Assembly (NCBI GenBank): GCA_014240165.1
Contig: JAAZXM010000007.1
Coordinates: 1 to 64,000, forward strand
DNA: 64,000 bases
Direction of reading: 5' to 3'
DNA from: Myxococcales bacterium
GTDB lineage: Bacteria > Myxococcota_A > UBA9160 > UBA4427
Under the pieces are notes generated by a model, which had not been told where the DNA came from, ran no database searches, and saw nothing but the letters and a program-made list of their open reading frames with translations. The position numbers and the translations under genes are program-made. This document shows, one piece after another, positions 52,369 through 62,020 of the stretch (the first letter of the stretch is position 1; each line of letters begins with the position of its first letter).

Positions 52369-53747
52369 AGGTTCTTCTTCTGGGGATGAGCCATCGGAGT
52401 GCCCCGGTGGAGGTCCGCGAACATTTTGCGGCGGAGGGCGATGCCTTCGAGGAAGCGCTTCGTAAGCTTGTCGGACATCCGGAAATCACCGAAGCCGTTC
52501 TGATCTCGACCTGCAATCGAGTCGAGATCGTCGTGACGTCTCAAAATGCGTCCGAGGCGCGGCTGCGCCTCGAGAATTTTTTCCGTTCGGAGCTTGGAGG
52601 GAACGCGCCCGTACCTGGGGGCGGGGATCTCGATGATCACCTCTATTTCCATGCGGACCAGAACGCGGTGTCCCACGTATTTCGGGTTGCTTCGTCCTTG
52701 GATTCGATGGTCGTGGGCGAGCCCCAGATTCTCGGCCAGATGAAGGACGCTTATCGCGCCTCCGTGGAGGCCGGCAGTTGTGGACCGATCCTTTCCAGGC
52801 TCTTCCAAAGAGCGTTTGCCACGGCCAAGCGCGTCAAGAATGAAACCCGCGTCGCTCAGCGTCCCGTTTCGGTCGCGCGAGTCGCGGTGGAACTCGCTCG
52901 GCAGATCTTCGAAAACCTGGGAGACAAGAAGGCCCTGATGATCGGCGCGGGAGAGATGATCGAGGCCGCGCTCTTTGCTCTTCACCGCGAGGGCCTTCAC
53001 TCATTACGCGTGGCGAATCGTACGCGCGCCCGCGCCGAGGATTTAGCCCAGCGCTTCGAAGCTTCGGCGCATGGCCTGGAGGATCTCGACGCCCTGCTCA
53101 AAGACAGCGATATCGTACTTTCGTGCATCGGCGGTTCGGGATATGTGCTCGAGGTCGAGGCCGTTGAAAGGGCGACAAGAGCTCGGCGCAACAATCGCCC
53201 GATTTTTTTGATCGATATCGGTGTTCCTCGAAATATCGATCCGGCGGTGGACGATCTCGATAGCGCTTTCCTCTACGACATCGACAATCTCCAGGAGATT
53301 GCTTTCGCGAACGAGGAGGAGCGTCGGAGGGAGTCTCAGGGCGCCGAAAAAATCGTCTTGGAGGAGCAAGAGCGCCTCGAGGGCTGGATGGTTGCACTTC
53401 GCGCGGTGCCCACGATTCGACATTTGCGCGCGCGCGCCGAGGCCGTTCGCCAGGCGGAACTCGAGAAATCCCTGGGCAAGATGGACCTTACGGACTCCCA
53501 GTTCGAGCGCGTGGAAGCGCTGACCCGCTCCATCGTCAATAAGTTGCTTCATCGGCCGCTTGCGCGTCTTGGCGCCCAGACGGATCGCGAAGAGGGGCTC
53601 GTGATCCTCGAGGAAGCGCGGGCTCTTTTTGGTCTGGATGATTCAGATGCACCCGGGTCGGAGGTCGACTCCGAGGTGGATTCCGAGGACTCCGCCGAGG
53701 GGGAGGGCAGCTCTTCGACGGGTACTGAAGGTAGCGAGTCCAAATGA
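52365..53747 (+). CDS. hemA: glutamyl-tRNA reductase
   Basis: HemA (460 aa) makes glutamate-1-semialdehyde from glutamyl-tRNA, the first committed step of C5 haem synthesis. SHRSAPVEVRE near the start, catalytic Cys50 in STCNRVE, the MVVGEPQILGQMK region, NADPH-binding MIGAGEMIEAAL and a dimerisation helix. The last 35 residues are an acidic Ser/Asp/Glu-rich tail beyond the usual end. ATG 52365 overlaps the ccsA stop. Confidence 0.96.
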   Translation: MKVLLLGMSHRSAPVEVREHFAAEGDAFEEALRKLVGHPEITEAVLISTCNRVEIVVTSQNASEARLRLENFFRSELGGNAPVPGGGDLDDHLYFHADQNAVSHVFRVASSLDSMVVGEPQILGQMKDAYRASVEAGSCGPILSRLFQRAFATAKRVKNETRVAQRPVSVARVAVELARQIFENLGDKKALMIGAGEMIEAALFALHREGLHSLRVANRTRARAEDLAQRFEASAHGLEDLDALLKDSDIVLSCIGGSGYVLEVEAVERATRARRNNRPIFLIDIGVPRNIDPAVDDLDSAFLYDIDNLQEIAFANEEERRRESQGAEKIVLEEQERLEGWMVALRAVPTIRHLRARAEAVRQAELEKSLGKMDLTDSQFERVEALTRSIVNKLLHRPLARLGAQTDREEGLVILEEARALFGLDDSDAPGSEVDSEVDSEDSAEGEGSSSTGTEGSESK

Positions 53748-53760
53748 TGGGCAGGGTGAG

Positions 53761-54705
53761 ATGAGTACTGTCCGAATCGCGACTCGAGGGAGTGACCTCG
53801 CACTGGCCCAGGCGAACTATATTGCCGGCCGCATCGAGAACGAACTCTCGAGGCCGACGGAGATCGTGATCGTCAGTACCGCGGGCGACCGCATTCAAAA
53901 CGTTTCGCTGGCGAAGATCGGGGGCAAAGGCCTCTTCATCAAGGAGATCGAAGAGGTGCTTCTCGAGGGTGGGGCGGACGTTGCCATCCACAGCGCCAAG
54001 GATCTACCGGCCCAGATCGCGCCTGGGCTCGAATTGGCTGCCTACCCCGAGCGGGCAGACCCCCGCGACGCGCTCGTGGGCCATTCGCCGGATCTATGCC
54101 TGGACGACTTGCCTGAGGGAGCCCGGGTCGGGACCGGCAGTACCCGGCGGGCGGCACTCTTGCTGGCCCACCGTCCGGACCTGGAAATCGTTCCCCTGCG
54201 CGGCAACGTCCCTACGCGCCTGGCGAAGCGGGAGAGCGAGGCGTTGGCGGCGGTGGTGCTCGCTTGTGCGGGGCTGGATCGTTTGGGGCGTTCCGAGGTC
54301 ATCAGCGAGCGGATATCCCCGGATCTTCTTCTGCCCGCGGTCTGCCAGGGAATGCTGGCTCTGGAGAGTCGCATTGGGGATCCGCTTACCCAGGACCTTG
54401 CTCGGCTCAGCGCGCCAGAAAACGTGACCTCTGCCACCGCAGAGCGGAGCTTTCTCACGCGATTGGGCGGCGATTGCACGGTTCCCCTGGCCGCGCATTG
54501 CGAAAGCCTGTCGCCCGAACGGATTCGCATTCGAGGTTTGGTGGCCAGCCTTGATGGTCGCGAGATCGCAAGGGCCGAGGTGGAGGGAGACACAGCGGAT
54601 TCTGCGCGGCTGGGTGAAGCCCTGGCCGAGGCGGTTCTCGAAGACGGAGCCCAATCAATTCTCGATGCGCTTCGCGAAGGCGCCAATGGAGAGTCTGGCC
54701 CGTGA
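53761..54705 (+). CDS. hemC: hydroxymethylbilane synthase (porphobilinogen deaminase)
   Basis: HemC (314 aa) joins four porphobilinogens into hydroxymethylbilane. RIATRGSDLALAQA at the N-terminus, AIHSAKDLPAQ, GTGSTRRAALL, and Cys239 in LGGDCTVPLAAHC, which holds the dipyrromethane cofactor. ATG 53761 follows hemA by 13 bp. Overlaps the next gene by 4 bp (GTGA). Confidence 0.96.
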   Translation: MSTVRIATRGSDLALAQANYIAGRIENELSRPTEIVIVSTAGDRIQNVSLAKIGGKGLFIKEIEEVLLEGGADVAIHSAKDLPAQIAPGLELAAYPERADPRDALVGHSPDLCLDDLPEGARVGTGSTRRAALLLAHRPDLEIVPLRGNVPTRLAKRESEALAAVVLACAGLDRLGRSEVISERISPDLLLPAVCQGMLALESRIGDPLTQDLARLSAPENVTSATAERSFLTRLGGDCTVPLAAHCESLSPERIRIRGLVASLDGREIARAEVEGDTADSARLGEALAEAVLEDGAQSILDALREGANGESGP

Positions 54706-56309
54706 CGGGTGCTGATTCGGTCCCCATGGGTCGACTGATCCTGGTGGGTGCGGGCCCGGGTGATCCCGATCTCATCACTCTTCGGGGCGCGGCCGCATTG
54801 GGGCGAGCGGATATCGTTCTTTTTGATGAACTCGCCAGCGAAGAACTGTTGGGCTTGGCTTCGGTCGCTGCCGAACGAATCAACGTGGGAAAGCGGGGTC
54901 ATGATCCTCCCACGCGATCCCAAGACGAGATCAGTCAGCTGATCATCGATGGAGCTCGGGCGGGGAAGGTCGTTGTCCGGCTGAAGGGCGGTGATCCATT
55001 CATCTTCGGCCGCGGAGGCGAAGAAGCATCGGCGTGTGTGGCCGCGGGCATCCCCTACGAGATCGTTCCTGGAGTGACCTCCGCGCTCGCCGCGCCCGCC
55101 TACGCGGGCATCCCCCTGACTGATCGGCGCCATTCGGCGTCCTTTGCGGTGGTCACCGGGCATAATGATCCCGGACAGGCCGCCAAGGGAATCCGCTGGC
55201 GTGAGCTCGGTAGCGCGGTGGATACCCTGGTGATCTTGATGGGGATGCGAAATCTCCGCTCGCTTCTGGGGGAACTCATGGACGGCGGAACCGCGCCGGA
55301 GACGCCCGCGGCTGCTGTGATGAACGGGACTCGGCCGGAGCAGCGGGTACGGGTCGCCACGGTCGAAAGTCTCGCCGATGCCGTGGAGACGGCCGGTTTG
55401 AAAGCGCCCTCTGTCGTGGTGGTGGGTGCGGTAGCGAGCTTGCGAGAGACTCTTTCTTGGTGGGAGGTCTCGCCTCTTTTCGGTATGGGAGCCTTGGTGA
55501 GCCGGGCCCCTCATCAGGCGAGCGAGCTCGCGTCGGCTCTTCGCGCAGCGGGTGCGATCCCCTCGATTCGACCTCTGATCGATCTTTCTGCGAGCGATGG
55601 AGCCGAAGAATTGATCGCCATCGACGCGAGCCTTGCAAAGTTGGAGAGCTACGACCATGTCCTCTTCAGTAGCTCGAACGCAGTACGTTTCTTCATAGAG
55701 CATGTCGAGCGATGCGGATTGACGGGGAAATTGGCCGAGTTCTCGGCACGGGTTCTGTGCATTGGCGAGATGACGGCGCGTGCCGCGATGGACGCAGGCC
55801 TGAGAGTTCAGTTCATATTGTCGGCGGATGGGGGAGACGCCCAGGCCATGCTGGAGGAAATCCTTCGCTCGAGTTCGCCGCGAGGCCAGTCTTTCTTGAT
55901 TCCGGGATCCGATATTTCCCGGGAGGTTCTACCCGGAGGTCTGCGCGAAGCGGGAGCAGAAGTGGATTCAGTGGCTTTTTACCGCAACCGGCGTCCCGAG
56001 GTGGACGCCGAAACCCTTCGGCAGGATCTGGTTGCCGGTGCTTTGCCGCTACTCCCTTTCGCGAGTCCCTCGGCGGTTCGCCACTTTGGTGATCTCCTGG
56101 ACCCGGCATCCCGAGAGGCCAGTAAGCGGTGTATCATCGCGGCCATTGGGAAAACCACCGCCGCCGCCCTCTCCGAGATCGGGTTACCTGCTCAAGTTCT
56201 ACCCCGTCGCCCCGGTGTTCGGGAGATGGTGAAGGCTCTGGAGGAATTCGTCGCCGAGCGACGACAGAATGGTGAGTTGCCCGGTTGGCCGGGCGAGGAG
56301 GATGCATGA
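54702..56309 (+). CDS. fused uroporphyrinogen-III methyltransferase and synthase
   Basis: Two-domain fusion (535 aa). The N-terminal half (about 10-255) is a SUMT/CobA methyltransferase: [33 protein letters not shown] and [19 protein letters not shown]. The C-terminal half (about 262-520) is a HemD uroporphyrinogen-III synthase with poorly conserved sequence but [10 protein letters not shown] and [10 protein letters not shown]. It sends uroporphyrinogen III toward precorrin-2/sirohaem as well as haem. GTG 54702 overlaps the hemC stop. Such cobA-hemD fusions are common in this group. Confidence 0.93.
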   Translation: MTGADSVPMGRLILVGAGPGDPDLITLRGAAALGRADIVLFDELASEELLGLASVAAERINVGKRGHDPPTRSQDEISQLIIDGARAGKVVVRLKGGDPFIFGRGGEEASACVAAGIPYEIVPGVTSALAAPAYAGIPLTDRRHSASFAVVTGHNDPGQAAKGIRWRELGSAVDTLVILMGMRNLRSLLGELMDGGTAPETPAAAVMNGTRPEQRVRVATVESLADAVETAGLKAPSVVVVGAVASLRETLSWWEVSPLFGMGALVSRAPHQASELASALRAAGAIPSIRPLIDLSASDGAEELIAIDASLAKLESYDHVLFSSSNAVRFFIEHVERCGLTGKLAEFSARVLCIGEMTARAAMDAGLRVQFILSADGGDAQAMLEEILRSSSPRGQSFLIPGSDISREVLPGGLREAGAEVDSVAFYRNRRPEVDAETLRQDLVAGALPLLPFASPSAVRHFGDLLDPASREASKRCIIAAIGKTTAAALSEIGLPAQVLPRRPGVREMVKALEEFVAERRQNGELPGWPGEEDA

Positions 56310-57280
56310 GTTTTCCGCGAGATCGCCTTCGACGCCTGCGCGGGAGCGGGAAGCTCCGCCGCTTGGTCGCCGAAACAAGTCTTTCCCGTGACGATCTATT
56401 GCTTCCCCTTTTCGTTGTCGAGGGGAGCGGAACCCGCGAGCCCATCGCTTCAATGCCGGGTGTCCATCGTTTTTCGGTGGATCAGGTTGTTGATGAAGCC
56501 AAGCGCGTCGCCGACCTGGGCGTTCCCGGGGTGATGCTCTTTGGCATCCCGGAAGCCAAGGACGCCAGGGGGAGCGGTGCTGACCAATCGGACGGCATCG
56601 TTCAGCGAGCGGTTTCCGCCATCCGGGAGGGCGCCCCCGAACTTTGCGTCATTACGGATGTATGTCTCTGCGAATACACCGATCACGGGCATTGCGGAAT
56701 CGTTGAGGGAGAAGAGGTGGTCAACGATGCCTCGGTGGAGCGTCTCGCCTTGACGGCTCTTTCCCATGCTCGGGCGGGCGCCGACATGGTGGCTCCATCC
56801 GACATGATGGATGGACGCGTCGGGGCCATCCGCGCGGTTCTCGACGAACACGGTTTCGAGAATATTCCGATTCTTTCCTACGCAGCGAAATACGCCAGTG
56901 CGTTCTACGGGCCGTTCAGGGATGCCGCCGAGAGCACTCCGCAATTTGGTGATCGGCGCGGTTACCAGATGGACCCGGCCAATCGGAGGGAGGCGTTGCG
57001 CGAACTCCGGGCCGACTTTGAGGAAGGCGCCGACATCTTGATGGTCAAACCCGCGTTGGCCTACCTCGACATCATCGCGGATGCGCGGAGGAATTTTGAC
57101 GTCCCCATCGCCGCCTATCACGTTTCCGGGGAGTACTCGATGATTATGGCCGCGGCCGAACGTGGCTGGATCGACGGAGAGCGAGCCATGCTCGAGGCCA
57201 TGCTCTCGATCAAGCGCGCCGGGGCGGACATGATTCTCACCTACGCTGCGGCGGATCTGGCTGCTCGCCTGGAGAGTTGA
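56306..57280 (+). CDS. hemB: porphobilinogen synthase (ALA dehydratase)
   Basis: HemB (324 aa) condenses two aminolevulinates. Zinc-type active site [14 protein letters not shown] with three Cys, Schiff-base Lys residues in SYAAKYAS and [11 protein letters not shown], and [12 protein letters not shown] 56306 has GAGGAGG upstream and overlaps the preceding stop (ATGA). Confidence 0.97.
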   Translation: MSFPRDRLRRLRGSGKLRRLVAETSLSRDDLLLPLFVVEGSGTREPIASMPGVHRFSVDQVVDEAKRVADLGVPGVMLFGIPEAKDARGSGADQSDGIVQRAVSAIREGAPELCVITDVCLCEYTDHGHCGIVEGEEVVNDASVERLALTALSHARAGADMVAPSDMMDGRVGAIRAVLDEHGFENIPILSYAAKYASAFYGPFRDAAESTPQFGDRRGYQMDPANRREALRELRADFEEGADILMVKPALAYLDIIADARRNFDVPIAAYHVSGEYSMIMAAAERGWIDGERAMLEAMLSIKRAGADMILTYAAADLAARLES

Positions 57281-57311
57281 AACCTTTCGGCAGAGAGAAC
57301 CTGGGAGCAGG

Positions 57312-57494
57312 GTGAGCGTCTTCTACAAAGTCGTTGAATTGGGCATCGTGGGCGAAGAAGAGATCGAAGAGGCCCTGAACGAGTGGACCGTCCAGGGGTG
57401 GGCCTTCGAGAGTATGCACTTTGCCATGAGCGAAGGGTCCAAGCGCCCAGCCATGGCGTTTCTGACTTTCACTCGGCATCGCGACGAAGACTGA
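57312..57494 (+). CDS. DUF4177-like small protein
   Basis: A 60-aa protein (GTG start) similar to DUF4177 proteins: an N-terminal strand (FYKVVELGIV), a helix (EEEIEEALNEWTVQGWAFESM) and two strands ending LTFTRH. Function unknown. It lies 31 bp after hemB and is probably the last gene of the haem operon. Confidence 0.75.
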   Translation: MSVFYKVVELGIVGEEEIEEALNEWTVQGWAFESMHFAMSEGSKRPAMAFLTFTRHRDED

Positions 57495-57551
57495 AGCACC
57501 TCGCCTCCTGTGCCCAGGGCGAGAAGCTTCGCCGAGTCGCTGCACTCCCGG

Positions 57552-57577
57552 ATGCTGGCCCGCAAATGGGCCAGCAT
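57552..57577. terminator. strong hairpin between convergent genes
   Basis: ATGCTGGCCC (57552-57561) pairs perfectly with GGGCCAGCAT (57568-57577), with loop GCAAAT. It lies between the haem operon and the WS/DGAT gene. No U-tract follows, so efficiency is uncertain. Confidence 0.5.
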
Positions 57578-57585
57578 TCCGGCCC

Positions 57586-59136
57586 TCAGGCGCTCGTGGG
57601 CTCGACCCTATCGCCTCCCGGAAGTACGCCTTCGGCGACTTCTACGCCCACGCCAGCCGCTTCTCCCTTATTGCTCTTTTTCACGGCCTGCTTTTTTCGG
57701 CTTTTCGTGGGGGTGATGCCCTGCTCGCTCGAGAGCGTGACACCGGCGGTGTGGGCGACATGATTCACCGAGTCCTTGATGAACGTGACGAATTTTGCCA
57801 GATCCGGAATGACGTCCGGGTTGGCGTTGAAGCCCCAGCAGACCTTGCCGTTGTAGCTCATCAGCGCAATTCCCAAGCCCATCTCGCCGAGGAGCGGAAC
57901 CTGGGGATAGAGGGAGAGGAGCTTGGCACCCTGCAAGTAGAGGGGCATCTGGGGTCCCGGCACGTTGGTGACGATCGAGTTGATGGGGCCGCTTACGGAT
58001 TGTGCGCCCAACGAGAGAAGGCTCGATGGAGCTATCTCGGCAGCCTTCATGATCATTTCTACGCCGAGGGCCTGGTTGGTGTTTTTCAGGTCCTGGGTGG
58101 TCTCGTTGATTCGTTCGAGTTGGTTTTTCGGATCTTCTTCATCGATGGGCAGAGCGAGCACCCAGGATGAGACCCGGTTGCCCAATTGGCCCTTCTCCTC
58201 TTCCCGGCGAATACTCACCGGTGCGGAGATCTTGAACTCGAGTTCCTCGGGTTGCGCACCCCGCATTTTGAGAAATCGCCGCACGGCTCCGGTGACGATG
58301 GTCAGGACCACGTCGTTCACCGAGCAGTCGAGGCCTCTTCGCATAGCCTTGATGTCGCCCAGGGGAATTTCGTACCAATCGAATTTGCGATGAGGGCTCG
58401 GCGGGCCGTTCATGGGTGTTTCGCTGGCATTCAGCCCCTGGCCGAGAGTCTGCCAGAGAATTTTCGCCCGGGCCGTGACTTCGGTGGCTAGGTCCTCGGT
58501 CTCAGAAACGAAGGCGTTGATCCCCTTGAGAATTTGGAGGGGCAGACTCGCGCGCCGCCAGACTTCGTCGCGAAGGAGGACGGAATTGGTCGGTGCCGGT
58601 CGAGGCGCGAAATTGGGCGCTTCGGGAATATCGGTGTCCGCTTCTGTCGACATCATGATCTGCGCGATATCGACGCCCGATGAGCCGTCGATCATGCAGT
58701 GATGAATTTTTGTAATGACTGCGAACCGGTCGCCTTCGAGTCCTTCGACGATCCAGGTCTCCCAGAGCGGCCGCGTGCGGTCGAGGGGCTGAGCCATGAT
58801 CCGTGCCGAGAGCCTCTTGAGCTGATCTTCAGTCCCCGGCATCGGAAGCGCAGTGTGGCGAACGTGGTACTCGAGGCTGAAATGCCGGTCGTCGACCCAG
58901 ACAGCGTGGTTCTCGAGAGGAATGAAATGCAGCTTCTGCCGATAGCGGGGAATGAGATGCAGATAGCTCTCGGTTGCACGCTTGATACGGTCGAAGTCGA
59001 TGCCACCACCTTCGCCTCGAAGTTCGGCGGCTTCGTAAATGAGCGTGGACGAGACGTGCATATGGCAATTGGGGGTTTCCATCAGAAGAAAGGAATTGTC
59101 CTGGGCTGATAGTCTGTCGGAATAAGTTTTCGGCAT
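57586..59136 (-). CDS. WS/DGAT-family acyltransferase
   Basis: Wax-ester synthase/diacylglycerol acyltransferase family protein (516 aa), which uses acyl-CoA to form storage wax esters or triacylglycerol. Catalytic HHxxxDG as HHCMIDG in ITKIHHCMIDGSSG; family blocks PLWETWIVEGLEGDRF, NDVVLTIVTGAVRRFL and VTNVPGPQMPLYLQGAKL. The last 40 residues are a Lys/Ser/Ala-rich tail. ATG 59136 has GAGGAC upstream. A lipid-storage role is inferred from family; substrate is not known. Confidence 0.93.
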   Translation of the reverse strand: MPKTYSDRLSAQDNSFLLMETPNCHMHVSSTLIYEAAELRGEGGGIDFDRIKRATESYLHLIPRYRQKLHFIPLENHAVWVDDRHFSLEYHVRHTALPMPGTEDQLKRLSARIMAQPLDRTRPLWETWIVEGLEGDRFAVITKIHHCMIDGSSGVDIAQIMMSTEADTDIPEAPNFAPRPAPTNSVLLRDEVWRRASLPLQILKGINAFVSETEDLATEVTARAKILWQTLGQGLNASETPMNGPPSPHRKFDWYEIPLGDIKAMRRGLDCSVNDVVLTIVTGAVRRFLKMRGAQPEELEFKISAPVSIRREEEKGQLGNRVSSWVLALPIDEEDPKNQLERINETTQDLKNTNQALGVEMIMKAAEIAPSSLLSLGAQSVSGPINSIVTNVPGPQMPLYLQGAKLLSLYPQVPLLGEMGLGIALMSYNGKVCWGFNANPDVIPDLAKFVTFIKDSVNHVAHTAGVTLSSEQGITPTKSRKKQAVKKSNKGEAAGVGVEVAEGVLPGGDRVEPTSA

Positions 59137-59597
59137 TTTGTCCTCGGTCTTTTTAATGGTCGCTGTTTGGATATCGATTGGGAGAAGAACCAGAAAGTTG
59201 ACTGTGAATTCGGAAAGTGAATTAAGCGAGTTACTTCTGGACCTTCGAACAATCCGGTGCTGAATCGCGCCGGTCATCGATGGAAGCGAGTGTGCCCGCC
59301 CGAACCGGATCCGCGGCATTCTTCGCCGGGTTCCGTGGCGGAGGGGTCGTGAATAAATATTCAGATGGTCTTGGAAAGGTCGAATTCGTTGGAAGGCCGA
59401 ACTTGCTGGAAGATCGATCTTCCTGCCTGGATTGTCTTGCTGAGATACGCCAAGTGGGCTGAATCCGGGCAGATACGGGGCAGGGAGGCGCAGTCTACCG
59501 GAAGTCATCGGAGCGTCAACGAAAGCGGGCTCGATGCAGCAACAGGCTGCACTTCTTGCCTGGGAGGGACATGGCGATGGGTTGGCTTGCGCCGTTG
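59137..59597. other. intergenic region upstream of WS/DGAT gene
   Basis: 461 bp with no credible gene. It should carry the WS/DGAT promoter on the minus strand; I could not place it. A hairpin CTTGCGC/GCGCAAG (59586-59592 with 59601-59607) spans the stop of the LLM oxidoreductase gene and may help end its transcript. Confidence 0.45.
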
Positions 59598-60644
59598 CTA
59601 GCGCAAGGCAGGGATCACATCTCCGGCAAGCCGCTCGAAGGATTCCAGCCGCTGGCCCTCATCGGCGCCCGCGATCTGGGGCCGTATAACGAGCAGGTTC
59701 ATTCCGAGGCTTTTCTGGTACTCCGCGAGGCGTTCTTTGACCTCTTCCACGCCACCGACGATGAGGCGTTCGCTGGCCGGTGCCGCCACCGCACGGGCCA
59801 CCACTGCGGGGAGCTTTGCACCGGAAGCCGAGCCCCTGCCCTCTGCTGCAAGGGCTTCCATCACTCTTGTACAGATGGTCGAATCTTCCGAGATAAAGAC
59901 AGTGCGCATGATAGGAGTCACCCAGCTACCAGGCTGACTCTGATCTTCGATTCCTCCACGATGGAGAGCCAGGTTTTCGCGGATCTGATCGAAGGTTTCG
60001 ATCGGCGATGCCAGGTAGGGCAGCCCGCGTCGGGAGGCCTGGGCGAGACCTTTCTGGCCGAAGGCAGCGACGGCGAGAGGCGGGTGGGGTTTCTGGAAGG
60101 GAATCGCCGGCTCTGGGAGAGTCGGGAAGCGGGAATCTTCGAAGAGGGAACCTTCGAGGCTGACAGGTTCTCCGCGCCAAGCCGCCAGCATCAGGTCGAG
60201 TGCCGCATCGAAGCGCGTGCGTTTCGTCGAGGGGTCGATCCCGAACGCCGAGAACAGGGGAGCTCGAAAGCCCCGGCCCAACCCGACGATCAGCCGGCCT
60301 TGGGAGAGGTGGTCGAGAGAGGCGACTTCTTCGGCAATGCGGAGTGGATTGTGAATCGGAATCAACAACGAAGTCGTTGCCAGCCGAATCTGCTGGGTGC
60401 GGGTCGCCAGCGCTGCGAGGGAGAGCAGGGGAGAGGTGCTCCCGCCCGGTGTGAAATGCATTTCGGGCAGCCAGACCGAATGCAGTCCGCTGCGGTCGGC
60501 ACGTTCGACCCATTCCCGCGCCCTGACCCATTCGCCATGGTTCATGGCGCCGCCCACCGAGATTGCCAGGGCGAGACCATCGATGCCCCAATAATCGAGA
60601 GCGGCACGTTGCGCGTTCGCTGATGCTCCGGTGGCTTGACTCAT
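59598..60644 (-). CDS. LLM-class flavin- or F420-dependent oxidoreductase
   Basis: Luciferase-like monooxygenase family TIM barrel (348 aa). VWLPEMHFTPGG, LATTSLLIPIHNPLRIAEEVA, LDHLSQGRLIVGLGRGF and AAFGQKGL fit the family; whether it uses FMN or F420 cannot be told from sequence alone. Overlaps the AarF-like gene by 4 bp, so translation is probably coupled. Confidence 0.88.
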   Translation of the reverse strand: MSQATGASANAQRAALDYWGIDGLALAISVGGAMNHGEWVRAREWVERADRSGLHSVWLPEMHFTPGGSTSPLLSLAALATRTQQIRLATTSLLIPIHNPLRIAEEVASLDHLSQGRLIVGLGRGFRAPLFSAFGIDPSTKRTRFDAALDLMLAAWRGEPVSLEGSLFEDSRFPTLPEPAIPFQKPHPPLAVAAFGQKGLAQASRRGLPYLASPIETFDQIRENLALHRGGIEDQSQPGSWVTPIMRTVFISEDSTICTRVMEALAAEGRGSASGAKLPAVVARAVAAPASERLIVGGVEEVKERLAEYQKSLGMNLLVIRPQIAGADEGQRLESFERLAGDVIPALR

Positions 60645-61999
60645 GTGCGTGCCCGCTCGATGCCAGGTCTCGGCGAGACGCCGGATGCATAGGGGAGAAT
60701 CGTTCTGAGCATATCGAGCTTGACGTCCAGAGTATGCCCGAGGCCCGAGAGTAGACCCATCACCCTGCCGACGAGAACGAGGTGGCTGGGAACTCGGATG
60801 ATGGGGTTTTCCCGGATCAATCGCGGCAAGTCCGCGCCGGCCTCGCGAACAACCTCGGGATCGAGGTAGGTCTGCTCGCGCAATCGTTTCGCTACGTCGA
60901 GCAGAATGACGGAAATCGCGTGAAGCGATTGCTGGGAATTGCCGCGGGTTTCAAACCCGATTCGGACCAGCGCCTTGCCCATTTCCTCGGCTTTTCCCTG
61001 CAAAAGGGCCGCCGCGAACTCGACCGTGCTCTGGCGAAACGAATCGGGAAGCTGCTTTGACAGTCCAAAGTCGAGAAAGACGATTCGGGGAATTTCACAG
61101 CCCGGGCTCGGGCGCAGTACCAGAAGATTTCCCGGATGCGGATCCGCGTGGAAGAATCCGTGTACGAGTATTTGTTCGCAATAGGCTTCCAGGAGGGATT
61201 GCATCACCTTCTTGGGCTCGATCTCTGCTGCTTCGAGTTCGCGGATATCGCTGATCTTGATGCCATCGACGAAGTCACTGACGAGAACTCGGGAAGTGGT
61301 GAATTCCCAGTGAATATTCGGAACGCAGAGATCTTCGCGGTGCTGGAAGAATTCGGCGATGCGCTCTGAGTTCATCGCTTCCTTGTAGAAATCCAGTTCG
61401 CGAGGGAGTTGCTCGCGAAATTCGTCGATCAGGGGGACCAGATCGAAATCCCGCTCGAAGAGTCGGATCGCTCGAAAGAGTGCCCCCAAATTGGAGAGGT
61501 CCGAAGCAACCAATTCGCGTATCTCGGGATATTGAACTTTGACCGCGACCCTTCTTCCGTCGGGGAGATGCGCTTCGTGGACCTGGGCGAGGGAGGCCGA
61601 GGCCAATGGCTCTCGGGAGAAGTCAGCGAATGCTTTCTCCAGGGGCATCTGTAATTCGTGCTCGACAACCGCGCGAATTTCGGAGAAAGGTCGCGGCGGG
61701 ACGCGATCTTGGAGGCGCGAGAGGACCTCGACGTATTCGGGAGGCAAGAGGTCCGAGCGCGCCCCCATGAACTGGCAACCCTTCAGGATCAGCCCTCGGA
61801 GTTCGATCGCTGCGGCGAAAATCGACTCGGCCGAAGTCTGATGGAAGCGGCGCCAACGCGCCTGATTCCCCGTTCTGTCCCCAACTCGGTCGAGGAGTTG
61901 ATTGGCCTTGATGCCCAGGTACACCCGGCCGAAAGTCGCGGCGATGCGGCGCGCACGGTAGGCCCGCCCGCTCAAGGATCTGATCTTTCGACTGGCCAT
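60641..61999 (-). CDS. AarF/ABC1/UbiB-family atypical kinase
   Basis: A 452-aa ABC1/UbiB family protein, an atypical ATPase or kinase linked with isoprenoid quinone and lipid metabolism. Conserved blocks: LPPEYVEVLSRLQD, VAVKVQYPEI, the catalytic loop HADPHPGN, and LDFGLSKQ. The KxGQ motif appears as KGCQ, and the Ala-rich loop as ASASLAQVH rather than AAASIGQVH. A hydrophobic region near the C-terminus may bind membrane. First gene of a pair with the LLM oxidoreductase. Confidence 0.9.
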   Translation of the reverse strand: MASRKIRSLSGRAYRARRIAATFGRVYLGIKANQLLDRVGDRTGNQARWRRFHQTSAESIFAAAIELRGLILKGCQFMGARSDLLPPEYVEVLSRLQDRVPPRPFSEIRAVVEHELQMPLEKAFADFSREPLASASLAQVHEAHLPDGRRVAVKVQYPEIRELVASDLSNLGALFRAIRLFERDFDLVPLIDEFREQLPRELDFYKEAMNSERIAEFFQHREDLCVPNIHWEFTTSRVLVSDFVDGIKISDIRELEAAEIEPKKVMQSLLEAYCEQILVHGFFHADPHPGNLLVLRPSPGCEIPRIVFLDFGLSKQLPDSFRQSTVEFAAALLQGKAEEMGKALVRIGFETRGNSQQSLHAISVILLDVAKRLREQTYLDPEVVREAGADLPRLIRENPIIRVPSHLVLVGRVMGLLSGLGHTLDVKLDMLRTILPYASGVSPRPGIERART

Positions 62000-62020
62000 C
62001 GCCCTCTCCGTCAGGCGACG

